From contig CALBKH010000044.1 in the NCBI GenBank assembly GCA_937892955.1, forward strand, positions 18,096 to 82,095: DNA of 64,000 nt, written 5' to 3'. Of this stretch, positions 50,210 to 59,655 are shown one piece after another. The notes under the pieces were generated by a model. It was not told the DNA's origin. It did not search any database and saw only the letters and a list, made by a program, of their open reading frames with translations. Numbering within the stretch: the stretch's first letter is position 1; each line of letters begins with the position of its first letter. Origin of the DNA: an uncultured Alphaproteobacteria bacterium (lineage in GTDB: Bacteria > Pseudomonadota > Alphaproteobacteria > Rhizobiales > Ancalomicrobiaceae). The position numbers were made by a program, and so were the translations under genes.

Positions 50210-50980
50210 TCAGCGGATGCTCGCCGTCGTGGCGATCTCCGAGGATCGGTACAAGCTCGCCGTGGGGCCGAACCGGGTCACGATATACTTCACGTATTCG
50301 TGCAAGAGAAGCTTCGCCGTCGTCGGATGCAGAAACCAGGTGTCGATCGCCAGATCCGGCCGCTTCACCGGCCAGGCGATCTTGGTGAGACCGGGGAGCG
50401 CCTTGTCGAGTTCGACCATCGATCGCGGCATGTGATAGGCGCTGGTCACCACGATCAGGCTGGAGAATCCGTTGGCGCGGGTCCACTCCGCCACTTCGAG
50501 GGCGTTGCCGACGGTCGTCTCCGCCCGGTGACCGAGATCGACGCAGCAGGCGAACAGCGTCCGATCGCCGACCGTCGCCCGCTGGATGTCCTCGGCCCGT
50601 GTCGAGGGATGGACGCCGGAGATGAGCAGCCGCCGCCCGCGCCCCTCCTCCAGCAGTTCGACGCCGCCCTGCACCCGGTCGCGACCGCCGGTCAAGACGA
50701 CGATGGCGTCGGCGCGCGGATCGGTCGGCGCATCGGAGAGCGCCACCCGCGTCGCGAACCAGACGAAGCCGAGGCCGAAGCTGCCGAGAAGCGCCGCGCC
50801 GACGAGCGCCACCGCCAGGGCCGTGCGCACCGCGATCGCGCCGAGCGACCCGCGCACCGCGCGCGTCCCACGGCGGCTCGTTTCGGCGATGCTCGCGACG
50901 CGATCGCCCGCGATCGCTTCCTCGGTGCGAATCCTCATGAGATCCGAATTACCAGATGCCGGCTCTGCGGGGATGACCAT
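50210..50980 (-). CDS. YdcF/DUF218-family envelope protein
   Basis: This 256-residue protein has one N-terminal membrane helix (VRTALAVALVGAALLGSFGLGFVWF) and a DUF218 domain: ADAIVVLTGGRDRVQGGVELLEEGRGRRLLISGVHP, a TVGNALEVAEWTRANGFSSLIVVTSAYHMPRSMVEL core. Family members such as SanA, ElyC and YdcF affect peptidoglycan or surface polymers. The start at 50980 is preceded by GAGGGGGAAAG. It lies 11 bases after ftsX in the same transcript direction. Confidence 0.88.
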   Translation of the reverse strand: MVIPAEPASGNSDLMRIRTEEAIAGDRVASIAETSRRGTRAVRGSLGAIAVRTALAVALVGAALLGSFGLGFVWFATRVALSDAPTDPRADAIVVLTGGRDRVQGGVELLEEGRGRRLLISGVHPSTRAEDIQRATVGDRTLFACCVDLGHRAETTVGNALEVAEWTRANGFSSLIVVTSAYHMPRSMVELDKALPGLTKIAWPVKRPDLAIDTWFLHPTTAKLLLHEYVKYIVTRFGPTASLYRSSEIATTASIR

Positions 50981-50991
50981 GTCTTTCCCCC

Positions 50992-52230
50992 TCACTCGAG
51001 CCGACCGAGATGGCCGAGCACGGTGAAGCGCGACGTCACCGCCGTCAGCACCGCCACCAGCGCCACCACCGCCACCGCGCCGAGATGGCCGCTCCACCCG
51101 ACCGAGAAGCCGCCGAACAGCGCGTGCGCCTGATCGGCGAGCGCATCGCCGCGCACCCGTGTCGCCGCGTCGACGACGAGGAAGGCGGCGATCGCCGCCG
51201 CTCCGCCGACCGCCCCGCCGACGAGGCCGAGCTTCAGGAAGTGGCGCTGGAACTCGGCGGCGATGAAGCGGTCCTCGGCACCGACGAAATGCAGCACCTC
51301 GATGACGTCGCGGTTGCCCGCCATCGCCGCCCGCGTGGCGAAGACCACCGACAGCACCATGGCGACCAACATCAGCACGACGACACCGAAACCGCCCACC
51401 ACCATGGTTCCGGCCATGGTCCGCAGTCGCGCCGCCCACACCGCATGGTCGTCGACCGTGGCGCCACGCACCTCGGCGCCGATCCGCGCCTCGAGCCCGG
51501 CGAGGTCCGCCGCCGCCGGATCGGAAAGAACGAGCACCACCAGACGCGGGATCGGCAGAGCCGTCAGATCGAGCCCGCTGCCGAGCCAGGGCTGGAGCAA
51601 CGCCTCGCTCTCCCGCTCGCCGATCAGGCGGACGGATCTCACCCCCCGCGTCGCCTCGGCGATCTCCGTCGCCTTCTTCAACCGCGGCTCGATCGCCACG
51701 CCGTCGATCGGCTTCACCTGGATCGTCACTTCGCGCGAGACGTCGAGCTGCCAGTCGCGCGCGGCTTCCGCGACCAGCGACAGCCCGCCGACGGCGAGGC
51801 AGGCGAGAAATCCCATGATGGCGACGACCAGCACCAACGCCCGCCCGGCGATCGCCTGCGGCGGTACGATGTCTCGTCCGCCGTTGGTTTCGGTCGCCGC
51901 CGACCGCTTCTCCTGCCGACGCTTCGCCGACTTGCGCCGCGGCGCGGCCGACCGCCGCGGTCTCCCCCTGCGCGCGCCGTCCGGCGACACTTCGGGCTCC
52001 GCCGATCGCGCCGAGGCGACCGGATCGAAATCCGCGGCGGGCCCGACGGGCACCGCCGCGCCGGGGTCGTCGAGATGCGGCGGCGGGAGATCGAAGTCCG
52101 GTTCGATCGAGCGCCCGCCGCGGCCGCCGCGGCCGCGCCCCAGACCGATCGACGACGACAGCGAAGCCCGCACCTCGCGCGGGCTGGGCGGCGCCGGACG
52201 GTTCGGATCGGGTCGCTCGTCGCGCGCCAT
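50992..52230 (-). CDS. ftsX: cell division protein FtsX (ABC-type permease) with long N-terminal extension
   Basis: FtsX is the membrane part of the FtsEX complex that controls peptidoglycan hydrolases at the septum. The protein (412 aa) has four membrane helices (about 133-160, 270-300, 320-345, 375-400) and the extracytoplasmic region between the first two (SREVTIQVKPIDGVAIEP onward). The N-terminus is a ~125-residue charged cytoplasmic tail rich in Arg, Pro and Gly, longer than in most FtsX proteins. It starts at 52230, 4 bases after the ftsE stop. Confidence 0.9.
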   Translation of the reverse strand: MARDERPDPNRPAPPSPREVRASLSSSIGLGRGRGGRGGRSIEPDFDLPPPHLDDPGAAVPVGPAADFDPVASARSAEPEVSPDGARRGRPRRSAAPRRKSAKRRQEKRSAATETNGGRDIVPPQAIAGRALVLVVAIMGFLACLAVGGLSLVAEAARDWQLDVSREVTIQVKPIDGVAIEPRLKKATEIAEATRGVRSVRLIGERESEALLQPWLGSGLDLTALPIPRLVVLVLSDPAAADLAGLEARIGAEVRGATVDDHAVWAARLRTMAGTMVVGGFGVVVLMLVAMVLSVVFATRAAMAGNRDVIEVLHFVGAEDRFIAAEFQRHFLKLGLVGGAVGGAAAIAAFLVVDAATRVRGDALADQAHALFGGFSVGWSGHLGAVAVVALVAVLTAVTSRFTVLGHLGRLE

Positions 52231-52234
52231 CGCC

Positions 52235-52894
52235 TCACTCGTAGATCCGGACCCGCCCCTCGGCCAGGACGATGCGGCGGGCATCGAACTGCTCCATCAG
52301 GGCGAGGTCGTGGGTGGCGATCAGCACCGAGGTGCCCAGGCGATTGAGTTCGACGAACAGGCGCAGCAGGCGGCGGGCGAGCGGCGGATCGACGTTGCCC
52401 GTCGGTTCGTCGGCGAGCAGGATCTCCGGCTTGGTGATCAGCGCCCGGGCGATCGCCGCGCGCTGCTTCTCGCCGCCCGACAGCACCGGCGGCAGAACGT
52501 GCATCCGCTCGCCGAGCCCGACCCATTCGAGCAGATCGACGACGTCGGCGCGATAGTCGCTCTCCGATTTGCCCGAGACGCGTAGCGGCAGCGCCACGTT
52601 CTCGTAGGTGGTCAGGTGATCGAGCAGGCGGAAATCCTGGAAGACCACCCCGATGCGCCGCCGGAGCGCCGGCAGTTCGGCGCGCGTCACCCGCGCCGTG
52701 TCGGCACCGAACACCGAGATCAGACCGCGCGTCGGCTTCAGCGACATGAACAACAGCCGCATGAGCGTCGTCTTGCCGGCCCCCGACGGGCCGGTCAGGA
52801 ACTGGAACGAGCGCGGCGCGATCTCCAGGCTGACATCGCGCAGCACCTCCTGTCCCATGCCGTATCTGAGGCCGACGTTCTCGAACCTGATCAA
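52235..52894 (-). CDS. ftsE: cell division ATP-binding protein FtsE
   Basis: FtsE is the ATPase of FtsEX. The protein (219 aa, typical length) has Walker A GPSGAGKTT (about 36-44), Q-loop VVFQDFRLL, signature LSGGEKQRAAIARAL and Walker B ILLADEPTG. The start is a TTG at 52894 giving the standard N-terminus LIRFENVGLRYG. It lies just upstream of ftsX on the same strand. Confidence 0.95.
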   Translation of the reverse strand: MIRFENVGLRYGMGQEVLRDVSLEIAPRSFQFLTGPSGAGKTTLMRLLFMSLKPTRGLISVFGADTARVTRAELPALRRRIGVVFQDFRLLDHLTTYENVALPLRVSGKSESDYRADVVDLLEWVGLGERMHVLPPVLSGGEKQRAAIARALITKPEILLADEPTGNVDPPLARRLLRLFVELNRLGTSVLIATHDLALMEQFDARRIVLAEGRVRIYE

Positions 52895-53135
52895 ATCGTT
52901 CCGCGTCCTCGACCGCCACCGTCGGTCATTCTCGCCCGGTCGCCTTCCGCTTCCCCGCGCCACGGCGAACTCGAGAGACGCCGCTTCGCCGGCCATGCTC
53001 GCATTCGGGCCGTTGAGATTTCGTTAACCATGTCGCGCCTCCGTGGGAAGTCGCGACGCCGTTCGCCGCACCGTGATTTACGCGCCGTTCAGATCGTTCG
53101 GCGATTCTGTCGGGGAGAACGGCGATCTCGAGGCC

Positions 53136-54065
53136 ATGCGCACCACCTGTCCGACCTGCGAAACCGGATATTCGATCCCCGACGAGCGCATCGGCGCCAA
53201 GGGGCGCAAGGTCCGTTGCACCAAGTGCGGCGAGGAATGGCGCGTCTTCGCCGCGGCCGAGGAGCCGGCGGCCCCGCGCGCCGCACCGCCGCCGAAAGCC
53301 GAACCGACGGCCGCCGTCGACCCCTTCGACGCGATCTCCGACGACGATGTCTCCTCCTTCGGCGCCGATGCCGCCGCCGACGTCGCTTTCGACACCGCCG
53401 GCGGCGACGCCTTCGACACGCCCGACCGCGGCACCTTCGACGGCGCATCCGACGCGGACGCGGGCACCGACACGGGATCGCCGACCGCCGCCGACGAGAC
53501 GACCGGCCCCGCCGTCGCCGCAGCGACGCCCGTCCTGCCCCGGCCGCGGATCCGCATCCGCACCAAGCGGCGCTTTCCCGCCGTCGGCAAGGAGATGGTG
53601 GCCAAGGCCGCCGTCCACGTCACACCCCTCGTCGGGCCGGCGGTGTTCCTCGCCGCCTGTCTCGTTCTGACCGGGGTCTACGTCTTCCGCCAGAAGATCG
53701 TCGCCACCGCGCCCGATCTCGCCGGCCTCTACTCCGCCCTCGGCGCCCCCGTGAACCTGCGCGGCCTGATCTTCGGCCGCATCGAGACGCTGCGCGAGAT
53801 CGACAACGGTCAGCCGGTGCTGGTGGTCGAAGGCTCGGTCTCCAACGTCTCTCCGCAGATGCGCGAGCTCCCCGCCCTCCGCTTCGCCCTGCGCGGCCCC
53901 GACACCCAGGAGATCTATGCCTGGTCGATCGATCCCAAGTCGACCACGATCGATTCCGGCGATACCATCCGTTTCCGCACTCGCCTCGCCGCACCACCGG
54001 ATCTGGCGACCGAAGTCCAGGTCCGCTTCGTCGAACGGCGCAGCCAGCACGCGGGATTACCATGA
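53136..54065 (+). CDS. zinc-ribbon (MJ0042-type) protein with membrane helix, DUF3426-like
   Basis: The protein (309 aa) starts with a zinc ribbon CPTCETGYSIPDERIG followed by CTKCGEEW (about 5-32), typical of MJ0042-type domains, then a low-complexity acidic stretch of about 100 residues, a membrane helix (about 175-195, VGPAVFLAACLVLTGVYVF) and a C-terminal DUF3426-type domain (VLVVEGSVSNVSPQMRELPALRFALRG). Many alphaproteobacteria have this protein next to ftsE and hpt. Its function is unknown. It overlaps hpt by ATGA. Confidence 0.88.
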   Translation: MRTTCPTCETGYSIPDERIGAKGRKVRCTKCGEEWRVFAAAEEPAAPRAAPPPKAEPTAAVDPFDAISDDDVSSFGADAAADVAFDTAGGDAFDTPDRGTFDGASDADAGTDTGSPTAADETTGPAVAAATPVLPRPRIRIRTKRRFPAVGKEMVAKAAVHVTPLVGPAVFLAACLVLTGVYVFRQKIVATAPDLAGLYSALGAPVNLRGLIFGRIETLREIDNGQPVLVVEGSVSNVSPQMRELPALRFALRGPDTQEIYAWSIDPKSTTIDSGDTIRFRTRLAAPPDLATEVQVRFVERRSQHAGLP

Positions 54066-54601
54066 CGCAGCATCGCATCGACGTTCTCTACACCGCCGAG
54101 ACCATCGCGGGGCGCAACCGCGCGCTCGCCGAGGCGATCCGCGACGCCGGCTTTTCCGAGCGTCTCCTGGTGGTGGCGATCCTCAAGGGCGGCTTCGTCT
54201 TCGCCGCCGACCTGATCCGCGCCCTGCATCACGCCGGCGTTTCGCCGGAGGTCGACTTCATGTCGCTGTCGAGCTACCGCGAGGGCACCACCTCCACCGG
54301 CAAGGTCACGGTGCTGCGCGATCTCGAGACCGACGTCACCGGCCGCAACGTTCTCATCGTCGACGACATCCTCGAATCCGGCCGCACCCTCGCCTACGCC
54401 AAGCGCCTGCTCGCCGAGCGCGGCGCCGCTCGCGTCGGGGTCGCGGTCCTCCTCGACAAGCCGGGACACCGGGCGGCCGACATCGAAGGCGACTTCGTCG
54501 GCTTCACCTGTCCCGACCTCTTCGTGGTCGGTTACGGCATGGACATGGGCCATGCCTTCCGTGAGTTGCCATACATCGGCCACGTGGTCGGTGCCGACTG
54601 A
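54062..54601 (+). CDS. hpt: hypoxanthine phosphoribosyltransferase
   Basis: The enzyme salvages hypoxanthine or guanine with PRPP. The protein (179 aa) has the PRPP motif NVLIVDDILESGRTLAYAK (about 97-115), the flexible loop SLSSYREGTTSTG (about 66-78) and GFTCPDLFVVGYGMD near the end. Start overlap with the zinc-ribbon gene suggests co-translation. Length and motif match bacterial Hpt. Confidence 0.93.
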   Translation: MTQHRIDVLYTAETIAGRNRALAEAIRDAGFSERLLVVAILKGGFVFAADLIRALHHAGVSPEVDFMSLSSYREGTTSTGKVTVLRDLETDVTGRNVLIVDDILESGRTLAYAKRLLAERGAARVGVAVLLDKPGHRAADIEGDFVGFTCPDLFVVGYGMDMGHAFRELPYIGHVVGAD

Positions 54602-54675
54602 AACGACAGGCGAAGGTGATTCGCCGCGACAGGAGCGATCCGGACAGCATTCGGATCGATCGGGAGGAGGGTGGA

Positions 54676-55068
54676 ATGGCTCGTATTCTTCTCGCCGAGG
54701 ACGACGACTCGGTTCGCGCCTTCGTCAAGCGCGCCCTCGAGCTCGACGGCAACGCGGTCGTCGCGGTCGAAGACGGTGCGACCGCACTCGAGGTCGTCGG
54801 CTCCGACGAAGGCGGCTTCGATCTGCTGGTCTCCGACATCAAGATGCCGGTCATGGACGGCATCGCCCTCGCCCTCAACGTCGCCCGCGACAAACCGGAT
54901 CTGCCGATCCTCTTGATGACCGGCTACGCCGATCAGCGCGAACGCGCCCACGGCCTCGATCAGATCGTCCGCGACGTGGTGCTGAAGCCCTTCACGCTGG
55001 CCGATATCCGCCGCGTCGTCGCCTCCACCCTCGCCGGCGATCCCGAACCCACCCGTCTCGCCGGCTGA
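54676..55068 (+). CDS. CpdR-like single-domain response regulator
   Basis: The protein (130 aa) is a receiver with ARILLAEDDDSVRAFVKRALE, phospho-acceptor Asp in LLVSDIKMPVMDG, Thr in LLMTGYADQ and Lys in LKPFTLADI. It closely resembles CpdR, which in Caulobacter steers ClpXP proteolysis of cell-cycle proteins when unphosphorylated. Its position after hpt matches Rhizobiales genomes. The ATG follows GGAGGAGGGTGGA. It lacks an output domain. The name is by similarity. Confidence 0.85.
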   Translation: MARILLAEDDDSVRAFVKRALELDGNAVVAVEDGATALEVVGSDEGGFDLLVSDIKMPVMDGIALALNVARDKPDLPILLMTGYADQRERAHGLDQIVRDVVLKPFTLADIRRVVASTLAGDPEPTRLAG

Positions 55069-55195
55069 CGGGCCGCCGCCTCGCACCGGGCCCGTGAAAT
55101 TCGGTGTGTCCGACTCGCCTGCGGCCCGACCGACACGCACCGAGCTCGTCGTCACGCACCAAGGTCCGATCGGATCGAGACGTCGGCGCTCGGTA

Positions 55196-57751
55196 TCAGC
55201 GATCCCCCGGATCGAGTTTCAGCAGGCGATCGAGGTAGTCCCTCTCGAACTTCGGCCGAACGGGTTCTCCGAGCCGCTTGCGGATCTCGTCGAGGACGCG
55301 GCGCGCCCGCTCGACGTCGATCTCGTCCGGCACCCGCACCTTGTCGCCGTCGCTCGAGCCCTGCTGGCGCCGCGGCCGTCCCAGCGGGTCCTCGTCTCCG
55401 TCGCGACCGCCCTCGCCGCGCCGCGCCATCCGATCGGCGAGCGCCCGCGCCCCGCGCCTGAGCTTGTCGAGCGCCTGCGCCTGGGAATCGAGCGCCGCTT
55501 CGCCCTCGCCGCGCTCCAGCGCGTCGGCCGCCTCGCCCATGGCGTCGGCCGCCTCACCGAGGTCCTGCGACCCGTCTCCCGGCCCACGCTTCCGTCCGAA
55601 CTCGTCGCGCCGGCCGGCCTCGCCGCCACCCATCTCCTCGGCGAACTTCCCGAGCGCTTCGGCGAGGTCCTTCTGGCCGCGACCGATCCGCCCCATCTCC
55701 TCGTTGCTCTCGGCCTCGCGACCGTCACGACGCGAGCGATGGGTCTCCTCCATCAGTTGCTGCTGGCGATGGATCATCTCGCCGAGCTTCTCCAGCGCTT
55801 CGTTTCCGGCCTGCCCGTCCTCGCCCTCGGCCGGCGCTCCGGACTGCAGGTTCTCGGTCAACTCGCGCAGCTCCTCGAGCAGCTTCTCCGCCGCTTCGCG
55901 CGAGCCGGTGCGCGCCAGATCCTCGATCCGGTCGAGCATGCGCCGGATGTCGCGTTCGGTGATCGTCCGCCGCGGCCCCGGCGGCGTCGGCCCACGCGTC
56001 TGCCGCCGGCTCTGCTCCGCCTTGGCGGCGAGAAACTTGTCCATCGCCTGCCGCAGCTCGCGGGTGAGACGGGCGATCTCCTCCGGCGAGGCGCCCTCTT
56101 CGAGCGCCCGGCGCAACGCCTCCTGCGCATCGCGCAGCGCCCTCTCGTGATCGGCGAGGTCGCCGTCCTCGATGGTGGTCGCCGCCGCCCACAGCAGTTC
56201 GACCACCTCGCGCAACGCCTCGTCGTCGCGCGCCGCCGCCGCCTTGTGGCGCAGGAAGCGCAAGCCGAGATGCGTCCCCGGCTTCTCCTCGAAACGGTCC
56301 GGCGCCATGGTCAGGGCCTCGAGCGCGGTGACCACCGTCGCCGCCTCGCCGACGTCGAGCGCCAGCCGCCGCCGCAGTTCGGTGAGCGCCCGGGCGAGCG
56401 GCTTGCGGAACGGGCGCTGCGGCAGCGTCACCTCGATCGGCGGGCTCGCGCCCTCCTGGCCGGCTTCGTCGCGGGCGACCAGCGTCATCCGCATCGTCGC
56501 TCCGGCGAAGGGATGTGCGGTGACGTCGCGGATGGTCCGCGCGATTCCCGTGTGCGCCCGTCCGAGCGGTAGCGCGAGCGGGAAGGACGGCGGCTCGTAG
56601 AGCGCCCGTCCCTTCGGCACGTCGGCCGCCGCGAACCGGGCTTCCGCCGCGACGACACCCCAGTCGTCGCCGGTCTCGTGGGTGAGCTTCATCGCCCCGC
56701 TCGCCTGGACCTCCGGCCGACCGATCAGAGCGATCGTCGGCGGCCGATCCGGCACCACCGTGATCTTCCATCCCGCGACGGGCCGCCCGTCACGCGCCAG
56801 CCGCACCTCGGCGTCGTCGGAAAGCACCGCCATCCGCTCGGTCGAAGTCACCGGCGCCGAGCTCTGGGCCGTCGGGCCCGGCGCTGCCGGGGTCGGCGTC
56901 GCCGCCACCTCCGTCGCCTCCCCACCGACCGGTGCTACGGTCAGGGTGAGCGGTTGCGGTGGCCGGTCCGCCCGCCCGCTCGCCGCCCGCACCACCAACC
57001 GGCTGCCCTGTGGCACCGCCGGCACGGCATCCGGCCCGTTCGACCCGACGAGAGACCGACCTTCGGCGATCAGCACCAGCGGCGCACGGCCGGTGTAGGC
57101 GGGAGGATCGATCCAGGCGTCGAGCCGATCGTCGACCGCCGCCGGCGCATCGCTGGTGAAGGGCGAGACGAGCCGCATCAGGTGTTCGCCCGAGGCGGAG
57201 GACCAGCCGATGAACAACAGGAGAGCGAGGATCGGCCGCGCCGCCCAGACGTCCCGCCGCCCGAGATCGGGGTGCGGCCAGCCGCTCGCGAGCCTCCCGA
57301 CCCGCGCCGCCAGCCGCGCGCGATGCACCGCCCACAACCGCTCGGTCGCCGCATCCCCGGACCCCGCGAGGCGATCGGTCAGACCGTCGAGTTCGTGGCC
57401 GGCGAGCCCCGACTCCGCCTCGACACGACGGACGGCCCGCCCTTCGCCCGACACCGCGGCGAACTCGTCGAGGTTCCGGAACGCGGCGACGACGGCGAAG
57501 ACGAGGAGACCGGCGACACCCGCCAGAAGCCCCCAACGGGCGATCGGCGGCAGCGCCGCGTAGACGCCGAGCCAAGCGAGAGCCACGTGGAGCCCGGCGA
57601 CCCAGGCGATCGGCACGAGGCGGCGCCAGACCACCTCCCATGCCGCCGCGAGCCGCGCCCGCCGCACCGCCCGCGCGATGCGGCGATCGAGGCCTCCCGA
57701 ACCACCGGGCGACGGCTGACCCGCGACATTCATCGGCGACGGTTGCTCCAT
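55196..57751 (-). CDS. TIGR02302/DUF4175-family large membrane protein
   Basis: The protein (851 aa) has two N-terminal membrane helices (about 45-95), a third near 170, then a long extracytoplasmic region. The last ~350 residues are a charged coiled-coil-rich part with many Arg, Glu and Gln (for example TERDIRRMLDRIEDLARTGSREAAEKLLEELRELTENLQ) and end with ERDYLDRLLKLDPGDR. The family is found in Alphaproteobacteria beside argH and lysA, with no known function. The ATG at 57751 gives this start; 57733 is possible. lysA, usually between it and the lptM-like gene, is missing. Confidence 0.85.
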   Translation of the reverse strand: MEQPSPMNVAGQPSPGGSGGLDRRIARAVRRARLAAAWEVVWRRLVPIAWVAGLHVALAWLGVYAALPPIARWGLLAGVAGLLVFAVVAAFRNLDEFAAVSGEGRAVRRVEAESGLAGHELDGLTDRLAGSGDAATERLWAVHRARLAARVGRLASGWPHPDLGRRDVWAARPILALLLFIGWSSASGEHLMRLVSPFTSDAPAAVDDRLDAWIDPPAYTGRAPLVLIAEGRSLVGSNGPDAVPAVPQGSRLVVRAASGRADRPPQPLTLTVAPVGGEATEVAATPTPAAPGPTAQSSAPVTSTERMAVLSDDAEVRLARDGRPVAGWKITVVPDRPPTIALIGRPEVQASGAMKLTHETGDDWGVVAAEARFAAADVPKGRALYEPPSFPLALPLGRAHTGIARTIRDVTAHPFAGATMRMTLVARDEAGQEGASPPIEVTLPQRPFRKPLARALTELRRRLALDVGEAATVVTALEALTMAPDRFEEKPGTHLGLRFLRHKAAAARDDEALREVVELLWAAATTIEDGDLADHERALRDAQEALRRALEEGASPEEIARLTRELRQAMDKFLAAKAEQSRRQTRGPTPPGPRRTITERDIRRMLDRIEDLARTGSREAAEKLLEELRELTENLQSGAPAEGEDGQAGNEALEKLGEMIHRQQQLMEETHRSRRDGREAESNEEMGRIGRGQKDLAEALGKFAEEMGGGEAGRRDEFGRKRGPGDGSQDLGEAADAMGEAADALERGEGEAALDSQAQALDKLRRGARALADRMARRGEGGRDGDEDPLGRPRRQQGSSDGDKVRVPDEIDVERARRVLDEIRKRLGEPVRPKFERDYLDRLLKLDPGDR

Positions 57752-57875
57752 CCGCCGGCGATCGGTCGCCGGCTTCTCGCCCCCCAGGGACGACGAGTGT
57801 CCCATGCGGCCCGGTGGTCGGCAACCGTCGCGCCGCACACGAAGCCGCGACGAAGCCCCTCGTACGAAGTCCGGT

Positions 57876-58097
57876 TCAGAGCAGCGGATCGAGGAAGAAG
57901 GGCTTGTTCTCCTTCTTCGCCTTTGGCGCCGAAGAGGTCGGCCCGACCGGGATGCCGACCGGCCGATCGGTGCCGGGCTGCGTGACCGTCGGCACTTCCG
58001 GATCGCCCTTGCGGCCACAGGCGGCGAGCGACGACGCGCCGAGACCGGCGAGGCCGATCACCGCGAGGCGGAGGAGGAGAGGGAAGGTCGAGGTCAC
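57876..58097 (-). CDS. lptM: LptM-like small lipoprotein
   Basis: This 73-residue lipoprotein starts with GTG at 58097 and has a lipobox at SLAACGRKGDPEVP (Cys about 27), matching the LptM/YifL group, which in E. coli helps assemble the LPS translocon LptD. The C-terminal part is proline/lysine-rich (APKAKKENKPFFLDPLL). It lies 111 bases after argH on the same strand. Homology is short but the lipobox and flanking GRKGDP are characteristic. Confidence 0.82.
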   Translation of the reverse strand: MTSTFPLLLRLAVIGLAGLGASSLAACGRKGDPEVPTVTQPGTDRPVGIPVGPTSSAPKAKKENKPFFLDPLL

Positions 58098-58208
58098 GCG
58101 TACACCCCTGGATCTCGTCCGACGTCTTCGCGTCCGACATCGTGATCATAGCCGGATTCGTGGTCCGCGGCAGATGCGCCCCGGCGACACCGGCGGAAAA
58201 CCCGCCCG

Positions 58209-59606
58209 TCAGTCCGCCCGCGTCTCCTTGGCGAGCCGGGCGATCCAGCGCTTGGCCTGTCCGCGCACGTTCTTCGGCGCGGTGCCGCCGTAGGAGACGC
58301 GGCTCGCCACCGACTTGGCGACCGAAAGCACCGAGAAGACCTCGTCGGTGATGCCGGCGTGAACGCCCTGCATCTCGGCGAGCGACAGCTTGTCGAGCGT
58401 CGTGTTCTTCTCCGCCGCCAGCCCGACGATCCGTCCGGTGACGTGATGGGCTTCGCGGAACGGGATGCCGAGACGGCGCACCAGCCAATCGGCGAGATCG
58501 GTGGCGGTCGAGAAGCCCGACCCGGCGGCGCGGCGCAGATTTCCGACCGCCGGTTCGAGGTCGCGCATCATGCCGGTGGTCGCCGCGAGCGCCAGTGACA
58601 GGCTCTCCAGCCCGTCGAAGATCTGCTCTTTGTCTTCCTGCATGTCCTTCTGATAGGTCAGCGGCAGGCCCTTCATCACCATGGTCAACGCGTTGAGCGA
58701 CCCCATGATGCGGCCGGTCTTGGCCCGCACCAGCTCGGCCGCGTCCGGGTTGCGCTTCTGCGGCATGATCGACGAGCCGGTGGTGAAGGCGTCCGAGAGC
58801 TCGACGAAGCGGAACTGCGCCGAGGTCCAGATGACGATCTCTTCGGCGAGCCGCGACAGATGCACCGCCGCGATCGAGGCGGCCGACAGGGCCTCCAGCG
58901 CGTAGTCGCGATCGGCGACCGAATCCATCGAATTGGCCGTCGGCCGATCGAAGCCGAGCGCCGCTGCCGTCGCCACCCGATCGATCGGGAACGACGTGCC
59001 GGCGAGCGCCGCCGCACCGAGCGGGCACTCGTTGAGCCGAGCCCGGGCGTCGCGGAAGCGGGCGCGGTCGCGCGCCCACATCTCGACATAGGCGAGGAGG
59101 TGGTGGCCGAAGGTCACCGGCTGCGCCGACTGCAGATGGGTGAAGCCCGGCATCACCACGGCCGCATGGGCGAGCGCCTTCTCGGCGGTGATCGCCATCA
59201 GCTCGACGAACTGGCCGTCGAGATGATCGAGCGTGTCGCGCACCCACAGCTTGACGTCGAGCGCCACCTGATCGTTGCGCGACCGCGCGGTGTGCAGGCG
59301 TCCCGCCGCCGGGCCGATCTTCTCGGCGAGCCGCGCCTCGATGTTCATGTGGATGTCTTCGAGGCTTCGCGAGAACGTGAACGTGCCCGCCTCGATTTCG
59401 CCGGCGATCTCGTCGAGACCGGCGTGGATCCTGGAGAGATCCTCGGCCGAGATGATCCCCTGCTGCGCCAGCATCGCCGAATGGGCCTTGGAACCGGCGA
59501 TGTCCTGGCGCCAGAGCTTCTGATCGAAGCCGATGGAGGCGTTGATCTCCTCCATGATGGCGGCCGGGCCGGTGGCGAAGCGGCCACCCCACATGCGATT
59601 GGACAT
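58209..59606 (-). CDS. argH: argininosuccinate lyase
   Basis: ArgH splits argininosuccinate into arginine and fumarate, the last step of arginine biosynthesis. The protein (465 aa, typical length) has MWGGRFATGPAAIMEEIN at the start, VHMNIEARL-like HMNIEARLAEK, TARSRNDQVALDVKLWVRD, the signature GSSIMPQKRNPDAAELVR (about 281-298), and KDMQEDKE. The start at 59606 has AGGA upstream. It diverges from tlpA across 49 bases. Confidence 0.97.
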   Translation of the reverse strand: MSNRMWGGRFATGPAAIMEEINASIGFDQKLWRQDIAGSKAHSAMLAQQGIISAEDLSRIHAGLDEIAGEIEAGTFTFSRSLEDIHMNIEARLAEKIGPAAGRLHTARSRNDQVALDVKLWVRDTLDHLDGQFVELMAITAEKALAHAAVVMPGFTHLQSAQPVTFGHHLLAYVEMWARDRARFRDARARLNECPLGAAALAGTSFPIDRVATAAALGFDRPTANSMDSVADRDYALEALSAASIAAVHLSRLAEEIVIWTSAQFRFVELSDAFTTGSSIMPQKRNPDAAELVRAKTGRIMGSLNALTMVMKGLPLTYQKDMQEDKEQIFDGLESLSLALAATTGMMRDLEPAVGNLRRAAGSGFSTATDLADWLVRRLGIPFREAHHVTGRIVGLAAEKNTTLDKLSLAEMQGVHAGITDEVFSVLSVAKSVASRVSYGGTAPKNVRGQAKRWIARLAKETRAD

Positions 59607-59655
59607 GACGACGTTCCTCGACGACATTCACCCGACCGAACGGAGAGACGACCCC

